From assembly GCA_964434425.1 (NCBI GenBank), contig CAYSVH010000004.1, positions 1 to 64,000 on the forward strand: DNA of 64,000 nt, written 5' to 3'. Made by a program: the position numbers and the translations under genes. The DNA comes from CALMEC01 sp964434425. GTDB taxonomy: Bacteria; Actinomycetota; Thermoleophilia; Miltoncostaeales; Miltoncostaeaceae. Of this stretch, positions 1 to 7,384 are shown piece by piece. How positions within the stretch are numbered: the stretch's first letter is position 1; each line of letters starts with the position of its first letter. Below the pieces are notes generated by a model. That model did no database searches, was not told where the DNA came from, and saw only the letters and a list, made by a program, of their open reading frames with translations.

Positions 1-86
1 GCAGCTACGTTTGGTTCCCGGTTTTTGACGCGGTCCACCGGGTCCGCGGCTCGCTGATCGTGTCCGTTCCACCTCGTCGAAACTGT

Positions 87-124
87 GTCGGGCCCGTTGC
101 CCCATTGATGGTAGCGGGCCCGAC
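87..124. terminator. Hairpin, possible terminator
   Basis: A perfect 10-bp inverted repeat (87-96 with 115-124, arms GTCGGGCCCG/CGGGCCCGAC) encloses an 18-nt loop. There is no T-tract, so a terminator role is inferred only from its place outside any convincing gene. The bases from 1 to 326 hold no coding sequence I can support; the other visible structure is the foldback element at 136-294. Confidence 0.4.
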
Positions 125-135
125 CGGATCGGTCC

Positions 136-294
136 AGCGGTCGTGGGCGAAATCCGCGTGCGTGGCTGCGAGTGGCTGAGCGCTCCTGACACGGAGTGGC
201 GCGAAGTGCGTGATGGTTTGCCGTGCGAGCGTCGCGACACCGTCAGGGCGCTCGGACGCCGCCCGACGCCCCGCGGATTTCGCCCACGACCGCT
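136..294. repeat. 159-bp foldback element with 23-bp perfect terminal inverted repeats
   Basis: Bases 136-158 are the exact reverse complement of 272-294. Inside the arms the two halves still align imperfectly (for example GAGCGC...CCTGAC on the left against its complement on the right), so nearly the whole element can fold into one long hairpin. It encodes nothing recognisable. Its length and design match the elements at 1958-2120, 15430-15590 and 52273-52435, although its sequence differs. It lies just beyond the 3' end of the Clp-N gene, which reads toward it. Confidence 0.75.
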
Positions 295-326
295 CTGGCC
301 GGCCACGTCCGTTGTCCGGTCGGTGG

Positions 327-1148
327 TCACTCCCGGTCGGTGTCCTCACGGAGGGCCTCCTCGACGGCGGCTCGGATCGCCACGGCGTCCGCTCCCCGCG
401 AGGTCAGCGCCACCGCTCCGTCGCCCTCATCGTCCAGGAGGGCCAGGAGGATGTGGTGGGCGCGGATGTCGTTGTCACCACGATCCATTGCGACCGCGAG
501 CGATCCCTCCAGAACGCGACGGGCGGCGGGGGTGAACGGCCGGCGCTGCGGACCGTCGGCACCGCCCACGAGCGTGTCGGCGACCGAGGCGGAGAGGGCC
601 TCCGGGGTCACGCCGACGGCCGCCAGCGCACGGGAGGCGGCGGTATCCGCGGCGGCGGCCACGCCGATCGCCAGGTGTTCGGACCCGACGCGGCGGTGCC
701 CCAGCCTCTCGGCGCCCTCCACGGCACCGGCGACCGCACGGCGCGCCTCACCGCTGAACCGCTCGAATCCGACGAACTGGCGGAGTCGCCGGACCACGCG
801 CTGGAGGTGGCCCGGTCCGTGCGGGTGGCCCGGGTGACCTCCGGGCTCGGGGCCGTGTCCCTGCCGGTACCGCGGTCCTCGGCCGTGATGCCGGGAACCA
901 TGGTCGTGACGGCCGTGCCCACGTCCGCTGGAGCCGTCGACGGGTTCGACGATCTGGTGGACCCTCTGGTGACTGAGTCCCAGGGAGTCGGCGATCTCGC
1001 GGAGCGATCCGCCCTTCGCATGGAGCTGCCGGATGGCGTGGTGGTAGTCGACGCGCGCGACCTCGGCCTGGTGCTGGAGATCGACGAGCTGGTCACGCGC
1101 AGCCTGCGCTCGTTCGAGCGCCTCCTTGTTCAGTGTCATCGCGATCAA
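327..1148 (-). CDS. HTH and Clp N-terminal-repeat protein with His-rich linker
   Basis: Three parts are visible in 273 residues. Residues 1-67 contain a helical segment and a sigma-like helix-turn-helix (about 46-67, LREIADSLGLSHQRVHQIV). Residues 74-114 form a linker very rich in His, Gly and Pro. Residues from about 128 to the end form a Clp N-terminal double repeat (the GSEHLAIGV and RAHHILLAL segments). No AAA+ ATPase follows, so this is not ClpA/B/C; it resembles stand-alone Clp-N proteins of Actinobacteria that bind clients or adaptors. A TTG start at 1148 has an upstream GAAGGGA; ATG at 1139 is the alternative. A strong promoter lies at 1175-1203. The HTH suggests it may also bind DNA, which is inference. 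Confidence 0.7.
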   Translation of the reverse strand: MIAMTLNKEALERAQAARDQLVDLQHQAEVARVDYHHAIRQLHAKGGSLREIADSLGLSHQRVHQIVEPVDGSSGRGHGRHDHGSRHHGRGPRYRQGHGPEPGGHPGHPHGPGHLQRVVRRLRQFVGFERFSGEARRAVAGAVEGAERLGHRRVGSEHLAIGVAAAADTAASRALAAVGVTPEALSASVADTLVGGADGPQRRPFTPAARRVLEGSLAVAMDRGDNDIRAHHILLALLDDEGDGAVALTSRGADAVAIRAAVEEALREDTDRE

Positions 1149-1174
1149 TGCTATTCCCTTCGTTCGATCTGTCT

Positions 1175-1203
1175 AGCGTAGGCGACAGCTCCGTTGCTGT
1201 CAA
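1175..1203 (-). promoter_or_regulatory. Sigma-70-type promoter of the Clp-N gene
   Basis: On the minus strand there is a perfect -35 TTGACA (1198-1203), a 17-bp spacer and a -10 TACGCT (1175-1180). Transcription would start about 20 nt before the TTG start at 1148, leaving room for the GAAGGGA ribosome binding site. It is the best -35/-10 match I found in the window. Confidence 0.7.
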
Positions 1204-1254
1204 ACCAACTAGACACATACGCGCGTTCCCCTCTCCCGCTGACAGACTGCGGGC

Positions 1255-1965
1255 ATGCGCGTCTTCCTCATGCGGACCTGTCTCGTGGACCACGTCGCCC
1301 CCACGATCGCGACGGCGACACGCGGCGTCCTGGAGCGCCTGGGGGTCACCGTGCTCGAGCCACGGGGCCAGACCTGCTGCGGGCAGGCCGGATGGACAGC
1401 CGGACATCCGGACGAGGCGCGCGCCGTGGCCCGCCACACCCTGCGCGTCTTCGCGGGCGACGACCCCGTGGTGGTCCCGTCCGGCTCGTGTGCGGCGATG
1501 ATCGTGCACGCCTATCCCGAGCTCTTCGAGGGCGAGCCCGAGGAGGACGCCGCTCGTGCGCTGGCGGCCCGCACCCTCGAGCTGACGCAGTTCCTCGTTC
1601 AGAACGACCTGATGCCGAAGGCCGCGCCGGGCGGACCGCGCCGCGTGACGCACCACCACTCCTGCCACATGCTGCGGCTCCTGCGCGAAACCGCGTCACC
1701 GGAACGGGTCCTGGCCGGCGCGGGCATCGCCACATCCCCGCTCCCCGACGCGGACGTCTGCTGCGGGTTCGGCGGCGTCTTCGCGGTGAACTTCCCGGAG
1801 GTGTCGGGGGCCCTGGGCGAGGCCAAGGCCCGCTCGGCGGCGTCGACCGATGCGGATGCACTCGTGGGATGCGATCTCTCGTGCCTGGTCCACATCGCGG
1901 GACGCGCGCACCGCACCGGCGTCGACCTGACGGTACGGCACATCGCCGAGGTGCTGGATGGCTGA
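1255..1965 (+). CDS. lutA: L-lactate utilisation Fe-S protein LutA
   Basis: LutA is one of three subunits of the LutABC iron-sulfur complex that oxidises L-lactate to pyruvate in the cytoplasm. The 236 residues hold the two cysteine-rich CCG modules of the family: TCCGQ at 40-44 after an N-terminal Cys at 9, and HHHSCHM followed by DVCCGFGG near residues 136-172. Length is normal for the family. The gene leads lutB and lutC on the same strand. Its last codons and stop lie inside the left edge of foldback repeat 1958-2120, so the repeat now forms the lutA-lutB junction. Confidence 0.92.
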   Translation: MRVFLMRTCLVDHVAPTIATATRGVLERLGVTVLEPRGQTCCGQAGWTAGHPDEARAVARHTLRVFAGDDPVVVPSGSCAAMIVHAYPELFEGEPEEDAARALAARTLELTQFLVQNDLMPKAAPGGPRRVTHHHSCHMLRLLRETASPERVLAGAGIATSPLPDADVCCGFGGVFAVNFPEVSGALGEAKARSAASTDADALVGCDLSCLVHIAGRAHRTGVDLTVRHIAEVLDG

Positions 1966-2120
1966 TCCCACGATCTCGCGGCGCGGTGCACGCCCCCGGC
2001 GGCGCGGATACGCCACCAGGCGGCTCGGAAAGGACACCACCCTGACCATCGGCACCCGGCGACGCCCCGCATCCACCGGTCGCGCACCCCACATCCACGA
2101 CACCGCGGAACCAGCCATCC
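1958..2120 (-). repeat. Dispersed foldback repeat, copy 1 (between lutA and lutB)
   Basis: Read on the minus strand, this stretch of about 163 bp aligns along its whole length with the copies at 15234-15426 and 15430-15590. They share the block GGATGTGGGGTGCG near one end, GGATGCGGGGCG next, and GAGATCGTGGGATCA at the other end. The ends are imperfect inverted repeats of each other. It includes the last codons of lutA and stops 1-2 nt before the lutB start, so it sits inside an operon without breaking either frame. Confidence 0.85.
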
Positions 2121-2121
2121 G

Positions 2122-3522
2122 ATGACTGACCCGATGAGCGACCGTCCCGTCACCTACGGGGAGGGCCCCGACCTCCGGGCGCGGTCCGCACGCGCCACCG
2201 GGGACGCGGTCCTGCGCGGCAACCTGACCTCGTCGGCGGCGAGCTGGGCGAAGGGCCGCCGGCGCATGGAGGACGAGCAGGGCTTCTCGGAGATGCGCGA
2301 CCGGGCACGCGTCATACGGCGCGAGAACATCCGGCGTCTGCCCGAACTGCTCGACGCGCTCGAGGCCCGCGTCACCGCCAACGGGGGCACGGTGGTGCGC
2401 GCCGCCACCCGTGACGCGGCCACGCGGTACATCGTCGACCTCGCCCGCCGTGAGGGGGCGCGGATCGTGGCCAAGTCGAAGTCGATGGCGACCGAGGAGA
2501 TCAAGCTCAACGAGGCCCTCGACGCCGCCGGTGTGCGCGTGGTCGAGACGGACCTCGGCGAATGGATCCTCCAGCTGGCGGACGAGCGTCCATCGCACAT
2601 CATCGCCCCCGCAGTGCACATGAACCGCACCGAGATCGCCGAACTCTTCCGCCGTGAGAGCGGCGACGACGTCCCCGACGACCGCGAGGCCCTCATCGCG
2701 TATGCGCGGCGTCGCCTGCGCGAGGACTTCGCCGCCGCAGACATCGGGGTGAGCGGGGTCAACGTGGCCGTCGCCGAAACCGGCACCCTGTGCGTGGTCG
2801 AGAACGAGGGCAACGCGCGACTGGTGACGGCACTCCCCCGCATCCACGTCGCGGTCATGGGCGCCGAACGCATCGTCGCGGACTGGGACGAGGCCGCGCA
2901 CATCCTGCAGCTTCTGCCCATGGCCGCCATCGGCGACGACGCGACCACCTACGTCAACCTCGTGTCCGGTGCACGGCGCGAGGGCGAGTCGGACGGCCCC
3001 GAGCAGCTCCACCTGGTGATCGTCGACGGCGGCCGCCTGGCCCTGCGCGACTCGCCGTTCGAGGAGGCGCTCCACTGCATCCGGTGCGGAGCCTGCCTCT
3101 ACTCCTGCCCGATGTGGCGGACGGTGGGAGGCCAGACGTACGACTCGCCGTACTCGGGACCCATCGGCGCGGTCATCACACCGCTCCTGGAGGGTGCGTC
3201 CTCCGAGCGGGCCAACGAGCTGCCGTTCCTCTCGTCGCTCTGCGGCGCGTGCCACGACGCGTGTCCCGTCGGGATCCCGCTGCATGACCTCTTGGTGCGC
3301 CTGCGGGCGCGCGCGGACACGCCCGCCCAGCGTCGCCGCCGACGGATGGCGCGACTGTGGAGCGCGCTCTGGCGCCACCCGCTCCTCTACCGCATGGGAG
3401 TGCGCATCAGCCGCGCGGGCATCCGGCTCCTGGGGCGCCGCGGGTGGGTCCGCCGGCTGCCGGGACCGGGTCGCGCCTGGACCGACGTCCGCGACCTCCC
3501 CAGCGAGTGGCCACCGCGATGA
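2122..3522 (+). CDS. lutB: L-lactate utilisation Fe-S protein LutB
   Basis: LutB is the ferredoxin-like subunit of the lactate-oxidising LutABC complex. Residues about 50-290 form a LUD domain (TRYIVDLARREGARIVAKSK, then GTLCVVENEGNARL). The C-terminal part carries two 4Fe-4S motifs: CIRCGACLYSCP at about 318-329 and CGACHDACP near 374-382. The first ATG at 2122 follows directly after repeat copy 1 and has no clear ribosome binding site; ATG at 2134 is possible. The stop overlaps the lutC start as ATGA, indicating translational coupling. At 466 residues it has normal family length. Confidence 0.93.
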   Translation: MTDPMSDRPVTYGEGPDLRARSARATGDAVLRGNLTSSAASWAKGRRRMEDEQGFSEMRDRARVIRRENIRRLPELLDALEARVTANGGTVVRAATRDAATRYIVDLARREGARIVAKSKSMATEEIKLNEALDAAGVRVVETDLGEWILQLADERPSHIIAPAVHMNRTEIAELFRRESGDDVPDDREALIAYARRRLREDFAAADIGVSGVNVAVAETGTLCVVENEGNARLVTALPRIHVAVMGAERIVADWDEAAHILQLLPMAAIGDDATTYVNLVSGARREGESDGPEQLHLVIVDGGRLALRDSPFEEALHCIRCGACLYSCPMWRTVGGQTYDSPYSGPIGAVITPLLEGASSERANELPFLSSLCGACHDACPVGIPLHDLLVRLRARADTPAQRRRRRMARLWSALWRHPLLYRMGVRISRAGIRLLGRRGWVRRLPGPGRAWTDVRDLPSEWPPR

Positions 3523-4064
3523 TCGACATCTTCCTGGCCGCGTTGGAACGGCGTCGCGCCACGGGCGAACGCGTCGCCCCGACGGACCTCGCCGACACGG
3601 TGGTGTCGTCCGTCACCGAATGGGGAGCGCGGCGAGCCCTCATCCCCGACGACGAGGTGCTCCACACCCGCGGGGTACCGTCGGCACTGCGCGACGCGGG
3701 CGTCGACGTGGTCGTCTGGCCGACCGACCTGTCCTGGCGGCCGCTCCTGGGGCTCGACGACGCACCGGCCACGTGCGCCATCACGGTCCCGGCCCTCGCC
3801 GTGGCACAGCGAGGCACCGTGGCGCTGACGACGGACGCCGCACACGGCCGGTCGCTGGACGCCGTCGGGTGGTGGCACCTGTCGGTCCTCCCCGCGGAGC
3901 GGATCGTTCCGACCCTGGAAACGGCTCTGACGAGGATCTACGCGTCGGGCACGCCGTCCGCCGTGTCGCTCGTGTCCGGCCCCAGCCGGACCTCCGACAT
4001 CGAGAAGATCACGACATACGGTGCACACGGCGCGCTCGCCGAGCACGTTCTCGTGGTGGGCTGA
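3519..4064 (+). CDS. lutC: L-lactate utilisation protein LutC (LUD domain)
   Basis: LutC is the third subunit of the lactate oxidation complex, a single LUD domain without cysteine clusters. The 181 residues contain the expected core (DVVVWPTDLSWRPL, AITVPALAVAQRGTVALTT, SLVSGPSRTSDIE). I chose the ATG at 3519 because it overlaps the lutB stop by 4 nt (ATGA); longer readings run through lutB. It is the last gene of the operon; the next gene is on the opposite strand. Confidence 0.9.
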   Translation: MIDIFLAALERRRATGERVAPTDLADTVVSSVTEWGARRALIPDDEVLHTRGVPSALRDAGVDVVVWPTDLSWRPLLGLDDAPATCAITVPALAVAQRGTVALTTDAAHGRSLDAVGWWHLSVLPAERIVPTLETALTRIYASGTPSAVSLVSGPSRTSDIEKITTYGAHGALAEHVLVVG

Positions 4065-4127
4065 CCCCGTCCGTGGGGCTCCGGCCACGTGCGGGGCCAC
4101 TCCTGTGACCCCGCGAGAGGCGGAGAG

Positions 4128-4541
4128 CTACTCCGACGCCTTCTTGAGCTGCCCGGCGACGATCACGATCGTCGCGACGAGCGCCACGAAGATGCCGAAC
4201 GCGAGCCCGTAGTCCATGCCGAGGGCAGCTGCGAGCTCACCGATGTCGGGCTTGCGGATCATCCGGAAGAGGACCAGCAGGAACGCGAGCACGCCGGCTC
4301 CGAGAACGGCGGGGGCGTAGAGCGCGTCGATCTTGCCGGCGGCGATCCCCAGAATCACCACGATCACCCCGACGCCCAGAATCAGCAGCAGGACATCGAT
4401 GAAAGCGAGCGCATCGAAGGCGCTCCCCGAGGCGGAGTTGGTGTTTCCGGTCACGGTGTACCAGTTCAGGAACAGCGAGATGACGAGAAGCACGCCGCCG
4501 CCGAGCGAGATCTGATCTCCCCGGCCAAGTCGATTGAGCAT
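4128..4541 (-). CDS. Small four-helix membrane protein
   Basis: I do not recognise a named family. The 137 residues contain four hydrophobic segments (about 14-27, 46-68, 78-92 and 110-131), a short N-terminal basic start and a C-terminal QLKKASE. A clear AGGAGG lies 5 nt before the ATG. The next gene upstream on the same strand encodes a membrane protein of similar size and design (TIGDRIAVVG against RGDQISLGGG at the N-terminus), so the two look like paralogues and may be co-transcribed. Confidence 0.7.
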   Translation of the reverse strand: MLNRLGRGDQISLGGGVLLVISLFLNWYTVTGNTNSASGSAFDALAFIDVLLLILGVGVIVVILGIAAGKIDALYAPAVLGAGVLAFLLVLFRMIRKPDIGELAAALGMDYGLAFGIFVALVATIVIVAGQLKKASE

Positions 4542-4631
4542 GGTCCCTCCTGTGCGAAGAGTGCAGGGTGGTCAACCATAGAGCGCACACCGGGCGCAGG
4601 ACGGCCCGGCCGGACCTCACCGCAGAACGCG

Positions 4632-5096
4632 TCAGACGGCGCGTCGGTTCACCATGCCGCCGACGGCGATGAGAAGCGCTCCCACCAACGCGACCCACAC
4701 ACCGATCTCGAGGCTCGTGACGGCCCGGCTGCCGGGACGATCGACCATGCGGAGGATGATCACGAGCACGGTGACGGATCCGGCGCTCTCGATGAACCGC
4801 CGCGGCGATTCGTCGATGTGTCCCGTCGCCATTCCCACGACGGCCGCCACGATCGCGAGGCCGACGCCGAGAAAGACCCAGTCGAGGAACTCCAGCGCTG
4901 TGAACGCCGTGATCCGCGACGCGTTCTCGATGATGCCCGCCATCAGCGGGTCGAGCCCGAACGCCGGGTTGGAGGCGTCGAGGCTGTACCAGGCCATGAA
5001 CAGCGAGCCGATCAGCCCGAGTGCCCCCACGACCGCGATGCGGTCGCCGATGGTCGTGCGGTCGAAGATCTCACGTGGGTCCATGGATCCGGTCAT
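4632..5096 (-). CDS. Small membrane protein, paralogue of its neighbour
   Basis: About 154 residues with four predicted membrane helices. It starts MTGSMDPREIF and ends MVNRRAV. The pattern of a cytoplasmic start, a first helix ending in W-Y, a second helix after an LEFLD segment and a last helix of small residues matches the downstream protein at 4128-4541. No function is known to me. Neither ATG 5096 nor ATG 5084 has a clear ribosome binding site; longer upstream readings are low-complexity and unlikely. Confidence 0.6.
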   Translation of the reverse strand: MTGSMDPREIFDRTTIGDRIAVVGALGLIGSLFMAWYSLDASNPAFGLDPLMAGIIENASRITAFTALEFLDWVFLGVGLAIVAAVVGMATGHIDESPRRFIESAGSVTVLVIILRMVDRPGSRAVTSLEIGVWVALVGALLIAVGGMVNRRAV

Positions 5097-5213
5097 CGGC
5101 ACCGCGGACGGGTTGCTGAACGACCGGCGCCTCACGATCGGCGGACCGGGCACCCCCGTATCCGACAACCGGCATCGGCTCCGCCCCCTCCTCACCCCGG
5201 GGAGGGCCGGGTG

Positions 5214-6218
5214 TCACAGCCGGCGGACGAAGGGGTCCACACCGTCGCGCACCGGATCGACCACGGGCACGCCCAGAGCCTCACCCAGGCGCGCGCATTC
5301 CGCGTCGAGCGTGCGGCGATCGACGTCGGCGGCGTCGACGGCGACACCGAGCAGGCGCTGCTCGTACCCCACCAGATCGGCCAGCGCGGCATGCGCCTCC
5401 ACCACCCGCTCCACCGTCGGCGTCCGCGCGTCGAACCCCTCGTGCGCCGACGCGCTGAGCCGGGTGCACACCACGATCCAGTGGGGCCGCACGACCTTGG
5501 CGAACGTGAAGTCCGCGGCACCCCACATCGGGTGGAGGAGCGCCCCCTGTCCCTCGACCACCACGATGTCGGCGTCGCGTTCGGTCTCGGCGAGGTCCCG
5601 CTCGACGACCCCGGCGGCGAAGTCGAGCGGGATCGCATCCAGCACGTGGCCCCGGCCGCGCAGGATCATCCCGGTCTGCCCGGTGGCCAGCCAGTCGGCG
5701 CGCCGCCCGGCGGCCTGAAGGGCGCGTGTCAGAAGCACGGTCACGGTCATCTTGCCGACCGAACTCGTCGTTCCGACGGTGAGCACACGGGTCGCCCCGC
5801 TCCGCGGTCGGCCGTCGCCCAGGCATCGGTCCTCCTGGCGGAACCGGCGCAGGTTGACGATACCGGGCTCCTCGATCACGTCGTGTCCCGTGTTGAGGAC
5901 CCGATGCCCGGCGTGCGCCGCCTGGAGGACGGTCTCGCGCTGTGAGTCCGAGAGAAGGCCGCCGTTCCGCGCCGTGGCGACGACCACGCTGTCACCGTGA
6001 CGGGCGACATCGGCGAGGTCGGCCACGATCGGCACGTCCAGATCGATGCCGGGACAGATGTCGGCGACCCGGCGGCCGGTGTGGACCGGATCCACGATGC
6101 CACGCACCCGTTCGGGGGCGAACCGCATGAGGCACCAGGCGGTCTTCGCGAGCATCCGATCGTGCGCGACGCCGTCGGTGAGGAGCACAAGGCTGGCGTG
6201 TTCACCGAGGTCATGCAC
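5214..6218 (-). CDS. DUF1611 family P-loop protein
   Basis: It matches the DUF1611 family, which pairs an N-terminal domain (LLTDGVAHDRMLAKTAWCLMRF, VNTGHDVIEEP-like) with a C-terminal P-loop kinase-like domain (VGTTSSVGKMTVTVLL, DIVVVEGQGAL). Some members are proposed to act on N-acetylated amino acids or D-glutamate metabolites beside a dipeptide epimerase; no epimerase gene is seen here, so the substrate is open. I chose GTG 6218 because the family starts just before LLTDG and because a -10 box TAGAGT ends 7 nt upstream, implying a leaderless mRNA. It is divergent from the gene at 6242 and their promoters overlap. Confidence 0.75.
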   Translation of the reverse strand: MHDLGEHASLVLLTDGVAHDRMLAKTAWCLMRFAPERVRGIVDPVHTGRRVADICPGIDLDVPIVADLADVARHGDSVVVATARNGGLLSDSQRETVLQAAHAGHRVLNTGHDVIEEPGIVNLRRFRQEDRCLGDGRPRSGATRVLTVGTTSSVGKMTVTVLLTRALQAAGRRADWLATGQTGMILRGRGHVLDAIPLDFAAGVVERDLAETERDADIVVVEGQGALLHPMWGAADFTFAKVVRPHWIVVCTRLSASAHEGFDARTPTVERVVEAHAALADLVGYEQRLLGVAVDAADVDRRTLDAECARLGEALGVPVVDPVRDGVDPFVRRL

Positions 6219-6225
6219 CACCCGT

Positions 6226-6235
6226 ACTCTAGACT
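6226..6235. promoter_or_regulatory. Overlapping divergent -10 boxes for two leaderless genes
   Basis: On the plus strand TAGACT (6230-6235) is followed after 6 nt by the GTG at 6242. On the minus strand TAGAGT (6231-6226) is followed after 7 nt by the GTG at 6218. The two boxes share two bases, so only one polymerase can occupy the site at a time. Confidence 0.55.
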
Positions 6236-6241
6236 GCCGGC

Positions 6242-7384
6242 GTGCGGGCCGGAACACCGTTCATCACGAGGGACGGCGACATGATCTCCGTGACGACCCG
6301 TTTGGTCGCGGACGACGGAACATCCCTGCCGCCCCTGGTCACGAGCGGTCCCGAACGGCGTGCCGAATGGCTGGATCCGACGTCGAGACCCGTGCTGAGC
6401 ACGCTCGCCACGATCGCCGCCGCCCGCGGCGAGGACCTCATCGTCGAGGGCCCCGCCGACGAGGAGTCGGTCGCCCAGGCGACCCGGGTCGCGGCGTTCC
6501 TCGCGGCACGGTGGGGTACATCGACCGCGGTGCGGGTGGACGACGTACGCGCCGCCCCGGAGGGCGGTGACGACGTCGGCCTGCTCTTCACGCGCGGCGC
6601 CGACTCGTGGTCGACGCTGCTGGATCTCCTGGACGCCGGACCGCCGGACCGGGTCACGCGTCTCGTCTGGGTGCACAGTTCCCTGCAGCCGGAGATACAG
6701 CGGCAGGAGCGCGTCGTGGCGGCCTCCATCGCGCCGATCGCCGCCGACCTGGGACTCGAATGCGCGGTGGTCGGCACGACCGCACGCGCGCTGCTCGACC
6801 ATCGGCAGGAGTGGATCCACACGCACACGCCGGTGCTGGCCGGCGCGGCACTCACGTTCGGTGCGACCCTCCGTCGTCTCGTCATCTCGGGGAGCTACCC
6901 GGCCGCACAGCCCACCAACGCCGCGGACACACCGGAACTGATCGAGATGCTCGGGACGGGTGCGACCACCACCGTATTCGGCAACCCGGATCGCCAGCGC
7001 CACGAGAGGATCTCCCACCTGGCGCGGCACCCACTCGCCCGGTCGACGCTGCTCGTGTGCTGGGAGCAGGGCATCGAACGCAACTGCGGCCGCTGCCGCA
7101 AGTGCCTCCTCACGATGACCGCGCTCGCCCTGGCGGACGACCCCGATCCGGCCGCCGGGTTCGAGGCCCCGCTCGACCCCGACGTCGTGCGCACAATCGA
7201 CGTCCCCGCCTCCCTCGGTCCTCTGGTCGCGCCGCTCGTGCGAGCCGGGTCCGACCGACCGGGGCGAGGACGCGCATGGTGGCGACGACGCCGGCGTGAC
7301 GCCATGGTCCGGGAGCTGGCGCTCGCCTGGGATGACGCGTGGAAACGCAGCAACCCCGGCCACGACGGACTACTCGACCTGTGA
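6242..7384 (+). CDS. PP-loop-like protein with CGRCRKC zinc motif
   Basis: I do not know a name for this 380-residue protein. A segment LLFTRGADSWSTLLDLL (about 117-133) resembles the SGGxDS loop of ATP-pyrophosphatase (QueC-like) enzymes, followed by a strand VTRLVWVHS and the usual alternation of strands and helices. Near residue 280 it has NCGRCRKCLLTM, the cysteine pattern seen in QueC-related proteins. The C-terminus is basic. The loop has T-R-G-A in place of S-G-G-x, so activity is uncertain. It is leaderless (TAGACT-N6-GTG). It runs tail to tail into the glycosyltransferase gene with a 15-bp overlap; a role in surface sugar modification is a guess from context. Confidence 0.6.
   Translation: MRAGTPFITRDGDMISVTTRLVADDGTSLPPLVTSGPERRAEWLDPTSRPVLSTLATIAAARGEDLIVEGPADEESVAQATRVAAFLAARWGTSTAVRVDDVRAAPEGGDDVGLLFTRGADSWSTLLDLLDAGPPDRVTRLVWVHSSLQPEIQRQERVVAASIAPIAADLGLECAVVGTTARALLDHRQEWIHTHTPVLAGAALTFGATLRRLVISGSYPAAQPTNAADTPELIEMLGTGATTTVFGNPDRQRHERISHLARHPLARSTLLVCWEQGIERNCGRCRKCLLTMTALALADDPDPAAGFEAPLDPDVVRTIDVPASLGPLVAPLVRAGSDRPGRGRAWWRRRRRDAMVRELALAWDDAWKRSNPGHDGLLDL

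Noticed and set aside
1696..3378. A 560-codon minus-strand frame across lutA and lutB
   Set aside because: Shadow of the lut genes; it runs through the foldback repeat and has no recognisable domain.
4089..5945. A 618-codon plus-strand frame opposite the small membrane proteins and DUF1611 gene
   Set aside because: Low-complexity, rich in His, Arg, Glu and Asp, without any domain; the minus-strand genes under it have clear helices and motifs.
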